Numbered from the stretch's first letter, positions 1 to 7,491 are shown. The stretch: DNA of 17,733 bases from Gemmatimonadota bacterium (GCA_028875335.1 JAPPEF010000157.1:1-17733); one strand, 5' to 3'. Numbers and translations are program-made. The notes: generated by a model from the letters alone, not told the origin.

Positions 1-362
1 TGCGCTATCCCGAGGCTTTGTGCCGCTTGGAAATGAGTTGGACTGAAGCCGTGCCGCACGTGCCGCCCCACGACGTGGTGCTCTACGGTACCGAGGGGAC
101 TATGGTGGTGGGGAATCAGGTGACGGTGTACACTCGCCAGAATCGCGAGGGGACGGAGGTAGAACTCGACGAATTGTCTGCCTCCCAGAGCAATGCCGCC
201 ACGCACTTTCTGCACTGCATCCGCTCGGGCCAGCCGCCCCAGGGCACGACCAATGCCACCCAATCGCGGCACGCCCAAGAGATTATGGAAGCCGGTTTGC
301 AGGCGGCCACTTCGGGCATTGAAGTGAGCCTACCTCTCGAAGGCCATTTGTTCCGCGCATAA
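1..362 (+). CDS. Gfo/Idh/MocA family oxidoreductase, C-terminal part (5' end outside window)
   Basis: The reading frame is open from base 3 and ends with TAA at 360-362, so the N-terminal NAD(P)-binding Rossmann domain lies upstream of the window. What remains is the end of the C-terminal alpha/beta domain. The stretch LYGTEGTMVV matches the strand where this family places a 'G..G.l.v' segment. The stretch FLHCIRSGQPPQGTTNATQSRHAQEIMEAGLQAATSG matches, in pieces, the family's closing pattern: 'F..ci..g..p', a helix with 'a..i..a...s...g', then a short strand. Family members are NAD(P)-dependent sugar or polyol dehydrogenases in the cytoplasm. The substrate cannot be read from this fragment. 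The next gene starts 39 bases downstream, so the two may be cotranscribed. Confident as to family, not as to reaction. Confidence 0.85.
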   Translation, partial: RYPEALCRLEMSWTEAVPHVPPHDVVLYGTEGTMVVGNQVTVYTRQNREGTEVELDELSASQSNAATHFLHCIRSGQPPQGTTNATQSRHAQEIMEAGLQAATSGIEVSLPLEGHLFRA

Positions 363-401
363 CACGCAATCCGCTCAATACCTAACTCGACAGGAGACAT
401 C

Positions 402-1097
402 ATGCCTGATTCCCACTGGCGCAATATTCTGCACCACCACGACGAGCCCGACGAGGCTATGCAACGCATCGACGCCCAAGTCGCCCCGCTGGAGGAGTTG
501 CCCGCCGCGGTGCGCCACATCCGCGCCCTGATCTCGCGCTTCGACTCGCTGACCCACTACTGCGCTTTTGACAACCTCGACCTACTCGTCCGCGCCATTG
601 GCGAAGGCACTTATCCGGGTCAGCCGGCCGTCGATGTGCTCACTCGGGCTTGGGAAATGGACGATCAGCGCCGGAGTCGGGCCAAGACGTATGTGCAAAC
701 TCTACGAGCTTGGTCTGAAGGCAAGTCTGCTGAAGAAGCTCAGCAGATGGCTGATGATTCGGAACTGTGCGCCGAGTTTTACCGCACTTTGGGTTCGCTT
801 GAAGAGCACAAGGCTTGGTTGGCCGCCTCTTTAGCTCATACCCTCAAAGCCTTTGCCTACGAGGCCCAAGACTTACTCGACGAAGCGGCCGAGGCGGATT
901 TTGTGCGCGGGGTCTATCGCGCGGCGCTCGACCGCGACCCCTCGCACGACGACTTGCAAAACCGCTTGGCCGAACTGGCCGGTGGCAAAAGCCGGGACCA
1001 TTTCGTCTGCGAGGTCTTCGACTCGGCTGAAAGCCGCCAGCGCCAGCAGTGGCGGGTGTTGGAAAAGCTACATGCCGATGAGAATGGGAAGTGCTAG
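402..1097 (+). CDS. Uncharacterised protein with C-terminal DUF4214-like segment
   Basis: A 231-residue protein with ATG at 402 and AGGAG at 392-396 five bases upstream. No signal peptide or membrane segment is seen, so it is probably cytoplasmic. Most of it looks alpha-helical, acidic and rich in His, Asp and Glu. Residues about 164-213 contain ADFVRGVYRAALDRDPSHDD, then LAELAGGKSRDHFVCEVFDSAE. This follows the DUF4214 pattern 'fv..lYr..LgR.pd..gl..w...l..g.sr..v...f..s.E'. DUF4214 modules often occur in glycan-modifying or secreted proteins, but their function is not settled. Residues 1-163 resemble nothing I recognise. The gene sits 39 bases after an oxidoreductase gene and before a promoter, so it is probably the last gene of the upstream unit. 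The domain call is by eye. Confidence 0.7.
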   Translation: MPDSHWRNILHHHDEPDEAMQRIDAQVAPLEELPAAVRHIRALISRFDSLTHYCAFDNLDLLVRAIGEGTYPGQPAVDVLTRAWEMDDQRRSRAKTYVQTLRAWSEGKSAEEAQQMADDSELCAEFYRTLGSLEEHKAWLAASLAHTLKAFAYEAQDLLDEAAEADFVRGVYRAALDRDPSHDDLQNRLAELAGGKSRDHFVCEVFDSAESRQRQQWRVLEKLHADENGKC

Positions 1098-1155
1098 GCA
1101 CGGATGATCGCCGAAAGGACGTTTTGCAAAGCGGATAAGTCCCAAAGAAGTGCTC

Positions 1156-1170
1156 AAAGCGGGGCTTTTA
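1156..1170 (+). terminator. Weak hairpin with U-rich tail, possible end of the upstream unit
   Basis: AAAGC at 1156-1160 and GCTTT at 1164-1168 can pair around a GGG loop, followed by a T-rich stretch (TATTT). The stem is only five pairs and mostly A-T, well below a typical intrinsic terminator. Its position after the DUF4214-like gene and just before the promoter is the main reason to list it. Confidence 0.2.
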
Positions 1171-1171
1171 T

Positions 1172-1200
1172 TTGGATTGGATAAAAGTGCTCTGTATAAT
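1172..1200 (+). promoter_or_regulatory. Sigma70-type promoter for the beta-propeller gene
   Basis: A perfect TATAAT at 1195-1200 is preceded by TTGGAT at 1172-1177, with the optimal 17-base spacer. The -35 box matches consensus at only three of six positions, mainly the conserved TTG. The expected transcript start near 1207 gives a leader of about 80 bases before the ATG at 1289. It is the best promoter-like sequence in the 191-base gap. Confidence 0.6.
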
Positions 1201-1288
1201 TCTAAGCCGTAGAACAGCAGGGGCGTGTTAGTGCCTTGTCGCTGGAGATAGCGCGATTTTTTTGCAACCTATTCCAAGGAGGTTTGCC

Positions 1289-2434
1289 ATGCGTTTAATG
1301 AGCTTGTTGTTCAGTGTGGTCGCTATGCTGCTGTTGGCCAATTCTGTTTACGGCCAAGCGATGAACAGGATTCTTTTTGGATCAGACCGCGACGGCACGC
1401 CTGAGATCTATGTGATGGATGCAGATGGGACCGACCTCGTCCGACTCACTACGGACGCTTGGGTTCAGATTGCACCTGTGACAGAAGTTGCTAGCCTTGC
1501 TTGGTCCCCCGATGGAACAAAAATAGCCTTTATAGCAAACCGAGTGGGTGCCCGGCAGATTTATGTGATGAATGCGGATGGAACCGGCCTCGTTAGATTG
1601 ACGGATCATCTCGTTGGGAATGGAGCGCCGGCGTGGTCACCGGATGGACGCCAGATCGCCTTCACATCGCGACGCTTCGGCAATGATGAGATTTTTGTGA
1701 TCAATGTGGATGGAACGGAGTTGGTGAATAGGACCTACCATCCGGCTGATGATGCGGCCCCCGCGTGGTCGCCGGACGGGCGCTGGATCGCCTTTACTTC
1801 CAATCGCTCGGGCAATAATGAGATTTATATGATGAATACCGAGATCGAAGAGTGGCGCTATTCGCGCAAGGACGGGGTAGAAGTAAGCGAAGAGGGCTAT
1901 AATAAGCTCCCATCTATGTTAAAAGGGCAGGTAATTGCGTTGGGGGCGGATCTCATCCAATTAACAGACCATCCGGCGGACGACATCTCTCCTGCGTGGT
2001 CTCCGGATGGGAATCGACTTGCCTTTACCTCCAATCGCTCGGGTGATAATGAGATTTATATAATTGATCCAGACGCTGGGGAGCAACGCTATTTTCGCAA
2101 GGATGGGACAGAAGTGAGCGCTGAGGACTACAATAAACTCTTACCTTTTTTGAAAGGGGAGATGATTACAAGGGCTGCGGATCCCCTCAATGTGACCAAC
2201 CACCCAGCCGATGATGGGTCTCCGGTTTGGTCGCCAGACGGAGGCCAAATTGCCTTTACCTCAACCCGCGATGACAATGGGGAAATTTTTGTAATGAATG
2301 CGGACGGGACCAACCTGATCAACATAACCAATCATCCGGCGGGAGACGCTTCTCCCGCATGGTACCCCATTGGAGTGACAATGACGAATGTCGAAGCAAA
2401 GTCGTGGGGACAGATTAAAGCCGAAGTGCATTGA
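1289..2434 (+). CDS. Secreted TolB-like (PD40/WD40-like) beta-propeller protein with C-terminal WGxIKA motif
   Basis: A 381-residue protein. ATG 1289 is preferred because AAGGAGG at 1276-1282 stands six bases before it and a signal peptide follows directly; an in-frame TTG at 1262 lies upstream of that ribosome site. Residues 1-22 form a signal peptide ending VYG before QA. From about residue 27 there are six repeats of the PD40 type, with cores such as PAWSPDGRQIAFTS, NDEIFVIN and LTDHPADD, and a final PAWYPIG that may close the ring. The propeller is thus probably six-bladed, as in TolB. Blades four and five each carry an extra 37-residue insert (residues 185-221 and 262-298). The last residues, TNVEAKSWGQIKAEVH, match the end of the unrelated protein encoded at 13111-14025. 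There is no N-terminal TolB domain, so this is not TolB itself; it is likely an exported binding or scaffold protein. Confidence 0.85.
   Translation: MRLMSLLFSVVAMLLLANSVYGQAMNRILFGSDRDGTPEIYVMDADGTDLVRLTTDAWVQIAPVTEVASLAWSPDGTKIAFIANRVGARQIYVMNADGTGLVRLTDHLVGNGAPAWSPDGRQIAFTSRRFGNDEIFVINVDGTELVNRTYHPADDAAPAWSPDGRWIAFTSNRSGNNEIYMMNTEIEEWRYSRKDGVEVSEEGYNKLPSMLKGQVIALGADLIQLTDHPADDISPAWSPDGNRLAFTSNRSGDNEIYIIDPDAGEQRYFRKDGTEVSAEDYNKLLPFLKGEMITRAADPLNVTNHPADDGSPVWSPDGGQIAFTSTRDDNGEIFVMNADGTNLINITNHPAGDASPAWYPIGVTMTNVEAKSWGQIKAEVH
1841..1951 (+). repeat. Propeller insert, copy 1 (37 codons)
   Basis: Residues 185-221 of the beta-propeller interrupt blade four between its third and fourth strands. 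The core reads RYSRKDGVEVSEEGYNKL, then LKG. By eye, 21 of 37 positions are identical to copy 2 at 2072-2182, and the lengths are equal. The other blades have a short NADGT-type turn at this place. Confidence 0.8.
2072..2182 (+). repeat. Propeller insert, copy 2 (37 codons)
   Basis: Residues 262-298 interrupt blade five at the equivalent place. The core reads RYFRKDGTEVSAEDYNKL, then LKG. The copies are 231 bases (77 codons) apart, which is one blade plus one insert. This points to duplication of a whole insert-bearing blade followed by divergence. Confidence 0.8.
2384..2431 (+). other. C-terminal WGxIKA motif, copy in the propeller protein
   Basis: Residues 366-381 read TNVEAKSWGQIKAEVH. 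Nine of the first twelve-to-thirteen positions are identical to TAVEEKTWGHIKA in the CBM9-like protein encoded at 13111-14025. The segment follows the last propeller strand and lies at the extreme C-terminus in both proteins, as a sorting or anchoring tag would. Confidence 0.7.
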
Positions 2435-2522
2435 CGAGAGAGAATATCTATTTGCTACAGCCGCGCGAGGGCCTGCAGCAGGAGTGCCTCGTCCCGCCGA
2501 ATGGGTGAGAGGAGAACCGGAC

Positions 2523-3431
2523 ATGGGCGTTTTCCCGGATGCAGCCTTGCGCCAGATAGCTGCGGCCTTTGACGGCCGCATGGGCTGGCATATAGAAGAT
2601 CTGGCTACTGGTCAAGTGCATCAGTACAGAGCTGACGAGCGCTTTCCCACGGCTTCGGTCATCAAAATTGCCGTATTGGTCGAGTTGTTCCGTCAGGCCG
2701 AGGCAGGACGGCTGTCGCTAGACGACCGACACCGGTTGCGGGGTGATATTTCAACGCACGGCTCGGGGGTATTGCAAATCGCCCGCGACGAGCCCGAATT
2801 GACCTTGCGCGACTACGCCCGCCTGATGATGGGTATCAGCGACAATATTGCCACTGATTTCCTCATGGGGTTGCTGGGGCTGGACCAGATCAATGCCACC
2901 CTCGACCGACTGGGCTGTGCCAATGTGCGGGCCGCCGCGACTATGGGCCGCTATCACTACCGCATGGTGGGGATGGACGAGATGCCCACCAATCGAGCTA
3001 ACGATGCCGTGTACAAGGAGCGGGCCAGCACTCAGGGCCTTGACTACGGCAGCGTATCCTTTGGGGATTCGCTGGAAAACAATGTGGCCGCCCCTGGCGA
3101 GTTGGCTTCTTTATTGGCAGCTATATATCGCGGGCAGGTCGTCAGTGCGGCGGCCTCCAAAGCCATGATCGAGTTGCTCAAAACCGGTCGGGATACCCGC
3201 ATGATCCGGTGCTATCTACAGCCGGATGTGGTGGTGGCGCACAAGTACGGCTCTAGCGGGATCATTAAAGGGGATGCTGGCCTTGTGTTTTTGCCAAGCG
3301 GACCCTTGGTCGTGGTGGCCTTTGCCTTGGCCCGCAGCGACGGACCCGCCGCTGCCGAGGCCATTGCCGAGGTCGCCCGCCTAGCCGTGGGGGCGCTGGC
3401 TCCCGAGTGCGTGGTGGACAATAGCAGTTAA
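2523..3431 (+). CDS. Class A beta-lactamase-like serine hydrolase (Beta-lactamase2 type)
   Basis: A 302-residue protein. ATG 2523 is chosen because AGAGGAG at 2508-2514 lies eight bases upstream and homology-like sequence begins at once. A longer frame from 2388 would overlap the propeller gene and adds nothing like a signal peptide. The serine-acyl-enzyme motifs are visible: S45-V-I-K48 (SxxK) and S106-D107-N108 (SDN). At the KTG position the sequence reads K241-Y242-G243-S, with Tyr replacing the usual Thr or Ser. I cannot place a convincing equivalent of the Glu166 general base of class A enzymes. With no signal peptide the protein appears cytoplasmic, which argues against a role in antibiotic resistance. 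It may be an esterase or peptidase of the beta-lactamase fold. It follows the propeller gene by 88 bases and precedes an amidohydrolase gene, probably on one transcript. Confidence 0.82.
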   Translation: MGVFPDAALRQIAAAFDGRMGWHIEDLATGQVHQYRADERFPTASVIKIAVLVELFRQAEAGRLSLDDRHRLRGDISTHGSGVLQIARDEPELTLRDYARLMMGISDNIATDFLMGLLGLDQINATLDRLGCANVRAAATMGRYHYRMVGMDEMPTNRANDAVYKERASTQGLDYGSVSFGDSLENNVAAPGELASLLAAIYRGQVVSAAASKAMIELLKTGRDTRMIRCYLQPDVVVAHKYGSSGIIKGDAGLVFLPSGPLVVVAFALARSDGPAAAEAIAEVARLAVGALAPECVVDNSS

Positions 3432-3475
3432 TGGGGGTCGCTCATGCGATTCAGTTTTTACCCTAGGAGGGACTC

Positions 3476-4303
3476 GTGATTATCGACACTCATCTGCACG
3501 TGTGGAGCGACGACGCGGAGCGCTATCCCTTTGCCGCGGGCCGGACTCAGGTGGGCGGTGGATCCGTGGAATTGCTCAACCAGACTATGGACGAGGTTGG
3601 AGTCGCCAAAGCGGTCATTGTGCAGCCGATTTACTATTTGTTCGACAACCGGTACGTGGCCGACTGTCTGCGCCGCTTTCCGGGCCGCTTTGCCGCTGTT
3701 GGCTTGGTCGATCCCAAGGCCCCGGATGCGGTCGACCGGATGGAAAAGCTAGTGCGCGAGGACGGTTTTGGCGGTTTGCGCATTCACTCGTCGCGACTCG
3801 ACCACCCCTCGGAATGGGCCGCGGCCGATCAGGATCCGCTGTGGCGGCGGTCGGAGGAGTTGGGTACTTGTTTTATCGTCCACGGCCCGGCGGCCAATTT
3901 GCCTCATTTGGAGCCGATCATCGGCCGCTTTCCCGAGGTGCCGGTGGTGCTGGACCACATCGGCGGGGCACCGACTGACGAGGAAACGCCTTTTCCGCTG
4001 TTGAGCAACGTACTCGGTCTGGCGCGCTTTCCCAAGGTGTACGTGAAATTCACGCCGCAGGCGCACAAGTCTGAGTTGCCCTTTCCGCACGCGGATACAT
4101 TTCCCGCCTTTCGCCGCATCTACGACGCCTTTGGCCCGCAGCGGCTGATGTGGGGAACCAATTTCCCCGGTGTAATGAAAGGGGTGGGGTACGGCCCGGC
4201 CTTGGAGATGTTCCGCGACCACGTCGATTTTCTCACCGACGACGACAAGGCGTGGCTCTTCCATCGCACGGCTCTGCAGGTGTGGAGCTTTGCAGGGGCC
4301 TAG
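3476..4303 (+). CDS. TIM-barrel amidohydrolase, Amidohydro_2/COG3618 type
   Basis: A 275-residue cytoplasmic protein starting at GTG 3476, with AGGAGG at 3465-3470 five bases upstream; the length suits the family. It opens with IIDTHLHVW, giving the H6-x-H8 metal-binding motif after the first strand. Further barrel-strand ends are GGLRIHSSRL near 99-108, FIVHGPA with H136, and VVLDHIGG with D160/H161. It ends with LMWGTNFPGV near 224-233. In this family the last motif is usually G-[ST]-D-[YFW]-P and the Asp is a catalytic or metal ligand; here it is Asn229. Known relatives hydrolyse sugar lactones (fuconolactone, rhamnonolactone) or decarboxylate aromatic acids. The importer operon next door makes a sugar-lactone role attractive but unproven. 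The Asn could mean a changed mechanism or lost activity. Confidence 0.85.
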   Translation: MIIDTHLHVWSDDAERYPFAAGRTQVGGGSVELLNQTMDEVGVAKAVIVQPIYYLFDNRYVADCLRRFPGRFAAVGLVDPKAPDAVDRMEKLVREDGFGGLRIHSSRLDHPSEWAAADQDPLWRRSEELGTCFIVHGPAANLPHLEPIIGRFPEVPVVLDHIGGAPTDEETPFPLLSNVLGLARFPKVYVKFTPQAHKSELPFPHADTFPAFRRIYDAFGPQRLMWGTNFPGVMKGVGYGPALEMFRDHVDFLTDDDKAWLFHRTALQVWSFAGA

Positions 4304-4421
4304 AGGCGGCCATTGCACGTCGGTCCAATCAGTCGGATATTGATCGGGCACATTGTACTCAGGGTGCGGTAAGTGCGCTTTTGTCGACGTAAAAAAAACG
4401 CTTCTAAGAGGAGGAAATCGT

Positions 4422-5726
4422 ATGAGAATGCGGATGTTCGGGCTGGCGGTGATCCTGCTGCTAGCGGTGCAAACGGGCCATGCCGAAGACAAGAAGATCA
4501 CTATCTGGTGGGCGCAATGGGATCCGGCCGCGGCGCTACAAGAGCTGGGCCACGAGTTCGCCGAAGAGACCGGGATTGCCGTCGAGGTGTACCAGATTCC
4601 CTGGCCGGCTTATCAAGACCAAGTCTTTCTCAACTTCGGCAACAAGCAGACCGACTTCGACATCGTCGTCGGCGACAGCCAGTGGATCGGTCGCGGCGCG
4701 ACCAAGGGACTGTATCTGGAACTGACCGATTGGCTACCCGAGGCCGTTGATATGGGCGCGATCCATCCGCGGGCTGCGCGCTATTTGTGCGAATACCCGC
4801 CGGGCAGCAGCCGGTTTTTTGCCGCGCCCTGCCAGACGGATGCCATTGGCTTTGTCTATCGCCACGACTGGTTTACAGACCCGGTCGAGCAGGAGGCGTT
4901 TGTCGCTCGCTACGGTCGTCCTCTCGCCGCGCCCGATACGTGGGATGAGTTCCGCGACGTAGCCGAGTTTTTCCACCGCCCGGCGCAAAAGCGCTATGGC
5001 TGCTCGCTGCTGACGGGCCGTGGCTACGACTCCATCGTCATGGGCTTTCAGCCTTTTCTCTGGGCTTGGGGCGGCGCTTGGGGCGACCCACAGAGCCACA
5101 AGGTGCAAGGCCACCTCAACACCGAGGGGGCCGTGGCGGGGCTGGAGTTTTTCAAGTCCCTGCTGCAATTCACGCCCGAAGGCGGCACGAATGCCGATTA
5201 CTTCTTCAACTTAGAGGCTTTCTCCAACGGCTCTACGGCTATGGTCTTGGATTACTTTCCGTTCTATCCGGGCATCGTCGCCAGCATGGGGGACCAAGTT
5301 GGCTTCTTCATGGTGCCGCGCCACGGCGCCCAGCGCGTTATCTCGCTGGGCGGACAGGGCTTTAGCATTTCGACCAAGACCACGCCAGAAAAGCAGGAAT
5401 GGGCCAAGCAGTTTATCGCTTGGTTTTCCCAGACCTCTATACAAGAGAAATGGATCTCCTATCCCGGATCGTTCACGGCTAATACCGAGTTACTGGCGAG
5501 CGCAGAGTTTGCTGCGGCTGCGCCGTATAACGCCGTGTTTGCCGAGTCGTTGGATTACTTGCAGGACTTTTGGAACGTGCCGGTGTACAACGAGTTGTTA
5601 GCCGCGGCTGTGCGCCACTTGGGCGCGGCCCTCGACGGCACGAGCGCGAGCGCCGATGCGCTCGACGCGCTGGCCGCTGAGCACGAGATGATTCTGATGG
5701 AAGCAGGCTTGCTAGAAATGGAATAG
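4422..5726 (+). CDS. Periplasmic substrate-binding protein of a carbohydrate ABC importer (family 1)
   Basis: A 434-residue protein. ATG 4422 has AAGAGGAGG at 4406-4414 seven bases upstream and is followed by a clean signal peptide (residues 1-21, ending GHA before ED) without a lipobox. It is therefore a soluble periplasmic protein, as expected in a Gram-negative cell. The mature start KKITIWWAQWDPAAALQELG and the later DFDIVVGDSQWIGR are typical of the first lobe of family 1 (CUT1) binding proteins. QGFSISTKTTPEKQEWAKQF and the following WFSQTSIQEKW match the hinge and second-lobe pattern near the end. The aromatic-rich sequence fits a sugar or polyol ligand, which cannot be named from sequence. 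It is the first gene of the importer operon; the first permease starts eight bases after its stop. The 118-base gap upstream must hold any promoter, but I see no good one. Confidence 0.9.
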   Translation: MRMRMFGLAVILLLAVQTGHAEDKKITIWWAQWDPAAALQELGHEFAEETGIAVEVYQIPWPAYQDQVFLNFGNKQTDFDIVVGDSQWIGRGATKGLYLELTDWLPEAVDMGAIHPRAARYLCEYPPGSSRFFAAPCQTDAIGFVYRHDWFTDPVEQEAFVARYGRPLAAPDTWDEFRDVAEFFHRPAQKRYGCSLLTGRGYDSIVMGFQPFLWAWGGAWGDPQSHKVQGHLNTEGAVAGLEFFKSLLQFTPEGGTNADYFFNLEAFSNGSTAMVLDYFPFYPGIVASMGDQVGFFMVPRHGAQRVISLGGQGFSISTKTTPEKQEWAKQFIAWFSQTSIQEKWISYPGSFTANTELLASAEFAAAAPYNAVFAESLDYLQDFWNVPVYNELLAAAVRHLGAALDGTSASADALDALAAEHEMILMEAGLLEME

Positions 5727-5734
5727 GAGGCGGC

Positions 5735-6631
5735 GTGAGGGGTCGTATGGGCCGGTGCCGCGATTGGACGCAATATGCGTTCGTGGGGCCGGCCCTCATT
5801 TTGCTCATTGGCATAAACGTCTTCCCACTGCTGTACAGCATCGCGCTCAGTTTCACCAATGTGGACTTGGTCGGCGGAGCGTGGAAATTCGTGGGGGGAT
5901 TCAACTACGCCGTGGCGTTCAAGTTCGCCAAATACGGGGCTGCGCTGCGGACCACCGCGCTCTTTGTCTGCGTGGCCGTGGCCGTGGAACTGATCTTGGG
6001 CTTTGCCTTGGCGCTGGCGCTCAAAGATCGCTTCGGTGGCCGGGCGTTTGCGCTAACTGCGCTTTTGGTGCCGATGATGTTGCCGCCGGCCGTGATCGCG
6101 CTCTTTTGGAAGCTGGTGCTCAACGGGCACTACGGCATCCTCAACCAATGCCTCGGCGCGTTGGGACTGAGCCAACCCCAGTGGATTACAGATCCCGACC
6201 TCAAGCTGCTGTCGATTTTGCTGGTTGACGTGTGGATGTGGACGCCGTTTATGATGCTGATCGCACTGGCGGCGCTCAACGCCATTCCTGGCTATTTGTA
6301 CGAGGCCGCGGCCATTGACCGAGCCTCGCGGTGGAAGATCTTCCGCCGGATTACCCTGCCTTTGTGCGCGCCGCTTTTGGGACTGGCCGTGCTGCTGCGG
6401 GCTACGGACGCGATCAAGCAGTTCGATTTGGTCATGGCCATCACCGGCCCCAACGATCCCGCAACGCAAACGGTGAGCGCGCTGCTCTATCAGGTGGTGT
6501 TCCGCGACGGCAAGGTGGGATTGGGCGCGGCGTATTCGTACGTGGTGCTGGTGCTGGTGCTCGCGCTGGCCAGTGTGTTTGTGCGCTACATGAGTTCAGT
6601 GCAGCGGCGCGAGGAGGCCGGGGCGCAGTGA
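5735..6631 (+). CDS. Carbohydrate ABC importer permease 1 (MalF/UgpA type)
   Basis: A 298-residue inner-membrane protein with six likely transmembrane segments, the first at about residues 15-38. The start is GTG 5735, with AGGAGG at 5725-5730 overlapping the stop of the binding-protein gene. The in-frame ATG at 5747 would put that ribosome site 16 bases away, so GTG is preferred. The permease signature (EAA loop) that docks on the ATPase runs from about residue 190 and reads EAAAIDRASRWKIFRRITLP. A Gly usual in this loop is Arg here. The N-terminal region with the IGINVFPLLYSIALSFTN motif is typical of the MalF/UgpA half. It would form the translocation channel with the next gene product. 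Its stop overlaps the start of permease 2 by four bases, suggesting coupled translation and 1:1 stoichiometry. Confidence 0.92.
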   Translation: MRGRMGRCRDWTQYAFVGPALILLIGINVFPLLYSIALSFTNVDLVGGAWKFVGGFNYAVAFKFAKYGAALRTTALFVCVAVAVELILGFALALALKDRFGGRAFALTALLVPMMLPPAVIALFWKLVLNGHYGILNQCLGALGLSQPQWITDPDLKLLSILLVDVWMWTPFMMLIALAALNAIPGYLYEAAAIDRASRWKIFRRITLPLCAPLLGLAVLLRATDAIKQFDLVMAITGPNDPATQTVSALLYQVVFRDGKVGLGAAYSYVVLVLVLALASVFVRYMSSVQRREEAGAQ

Positions 6632-7491
6632 AGGCGCTGCGCATCGCCTTTGTCGGGGGCTACTTTTGCGCGGCCATGCTGCCGCTGATATGGCTCTTGC
6701 TGACCTCGTTTAAGACGCGGGACGACAGCATTGCCGTGCATCCGAAGTTCGTGCCCACTTGGGCCGAGGAAGTCTCGGCTGACGGGATCTACTTCCGCGC
6801 CAATCTCGACGGTTATCGCCAACTGGCCTCGGTGTACGCCGGCGGAGATCACACCTTTTTCCACTACTTGGGCAACAGCTTGGTCATTGGCCTGCTCAGC
6901 ACCTTGTGCTCGGTGCTGATCGGCACCTGCGCGGCCTATGGCTTTAGCCGCTTTGCCATCCCTGGGGGACGCGACTGGCTGTTCTTCATTCTCTCGACGC
7001 GTTTTTTGCCGCCCCTCGCCGTGGTGGTGCCGGTGTTGATGATGTATCGCGAATTCGATCTCCAGAACAGCCACATGGGATTGGTACTGCTGTACACGGC
7101 GTTTAACATGTCGCTGGCTGTGTGGCTGATGAAGGGCTTTATCGACGAGATACCCACGGCGTACGAAGAAGCTGCGCTGGTGGCTGGCTATACGCGCTTC
7201 CAAGCCTTCCGCTTAGTCGTCCTGCCGCGGGCCGTGCCCGGGATGGCGGTAACTGCGGTGTTTTGCCTGATCTCGGCGTGGAATGAGTACGGGTTTGCCA
7301 TGACGCTCAACAACCAAAAGGCCGTTACAGTGCCGGTTTACTTCGCTGGTTTGCAGGGTAATGTGTCGGGTTTGCCGTGGGCACAGATCAGTGCGGGGAT
7401 GCTGATTTTTGTCGCGCCGATCATTGTCTTCACGGTATTGGTGCGCAAGCATCTGTTGCGCGGCGTCACCTTTGGGACGATCAAGCGATGA
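6628..7491 (+). CDS. Carbohydrate ABC importer permease 2 (MalG/UgpE type)
   Basis: A 287-residue inner-membrane protein. The frame stays open far upstream inside permease 1, but GTG 6628 is the sensible start. It overlaps the permease 1 stop in GTGA, has GAGGAGG at 6611-6617 ten bases upstream, and gives a protein of normal MalG/UgpE length. The first membrane segment is at about 8-27, followed by the SFKTRDD motif common in this half. A periplasmic loop with FRANLDGYRQL precedes the NSLVIGLLSTL helix. The EAA loop is at about 180-200 (EEAALVAGYTRFQAFRLVVLP, in pieces), and Ala replaces the usual Asp. The C-terminus, LLRGVTFGTIKR, is the typical MalG ending. Its stop overlaps the ATG of the 54-residue protein. 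Confidence 0.92.
   Translation: MKALRIAFVGGYFCAAMLPLIWLLLTSFKTRDDSIAVHPKFVPTWAEEVSADGIYFRANLDGYRQLASVYAGGDHTFFHYLGNSLVIGLLSTLCSVLIGTCAAYGFSRFAIPGGRDWLFFILSTRFLPPLAVVVPVLMMYREFDLQNSHMGLVLLYTAFNMSLAVWLMKGFIDEIPTAYEEAALVAGYTRFQAFRLVVLPRAVPGMAVTAVFCLISAWNEYGFAMTLNNQKAVTVPVYFAGLQGNVSGLPWAQISAGMLIFVAPIIVFTVLVRKHLLRGVTFGTIKR

Noticed and set aside
1500..2360. Periodic repeats that could be mistaken for a CRISPR or satellite array
   Set aside because: The periodicity lies in a continuous coding frame and corresponds to propeller blades with diverged codons. There are no identical direct repeats with unique spacers.
2388..2522. N-terminal extension of the beta-lactamase-like protein from ATG 2388
   Set aside because: It would overlap the propeller gene by 47 bases, has no ribosome site and adds no signal peptide or domain, whereas ATG 2523 has a well-spaced AGAGGAG.
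4304..4421. Promoter before the importer operon, for example TTGATC at 4340-4345
   Set aside because: No -10-like hexamer lies at 16-18 bases from it, and the A8 run at 4391-4398 alone is not evidence of a promoter.
3749..4501. Minus-strand frame of 250 codons opposite the amidohydrolase gene and the importer leader
   Set aside because: It is antisense to a gene with clear family motifs, lacks a plausible start site or domain, and its Arg/His/Pro-rich composition is typical of the reverse of a GC-rich gene.
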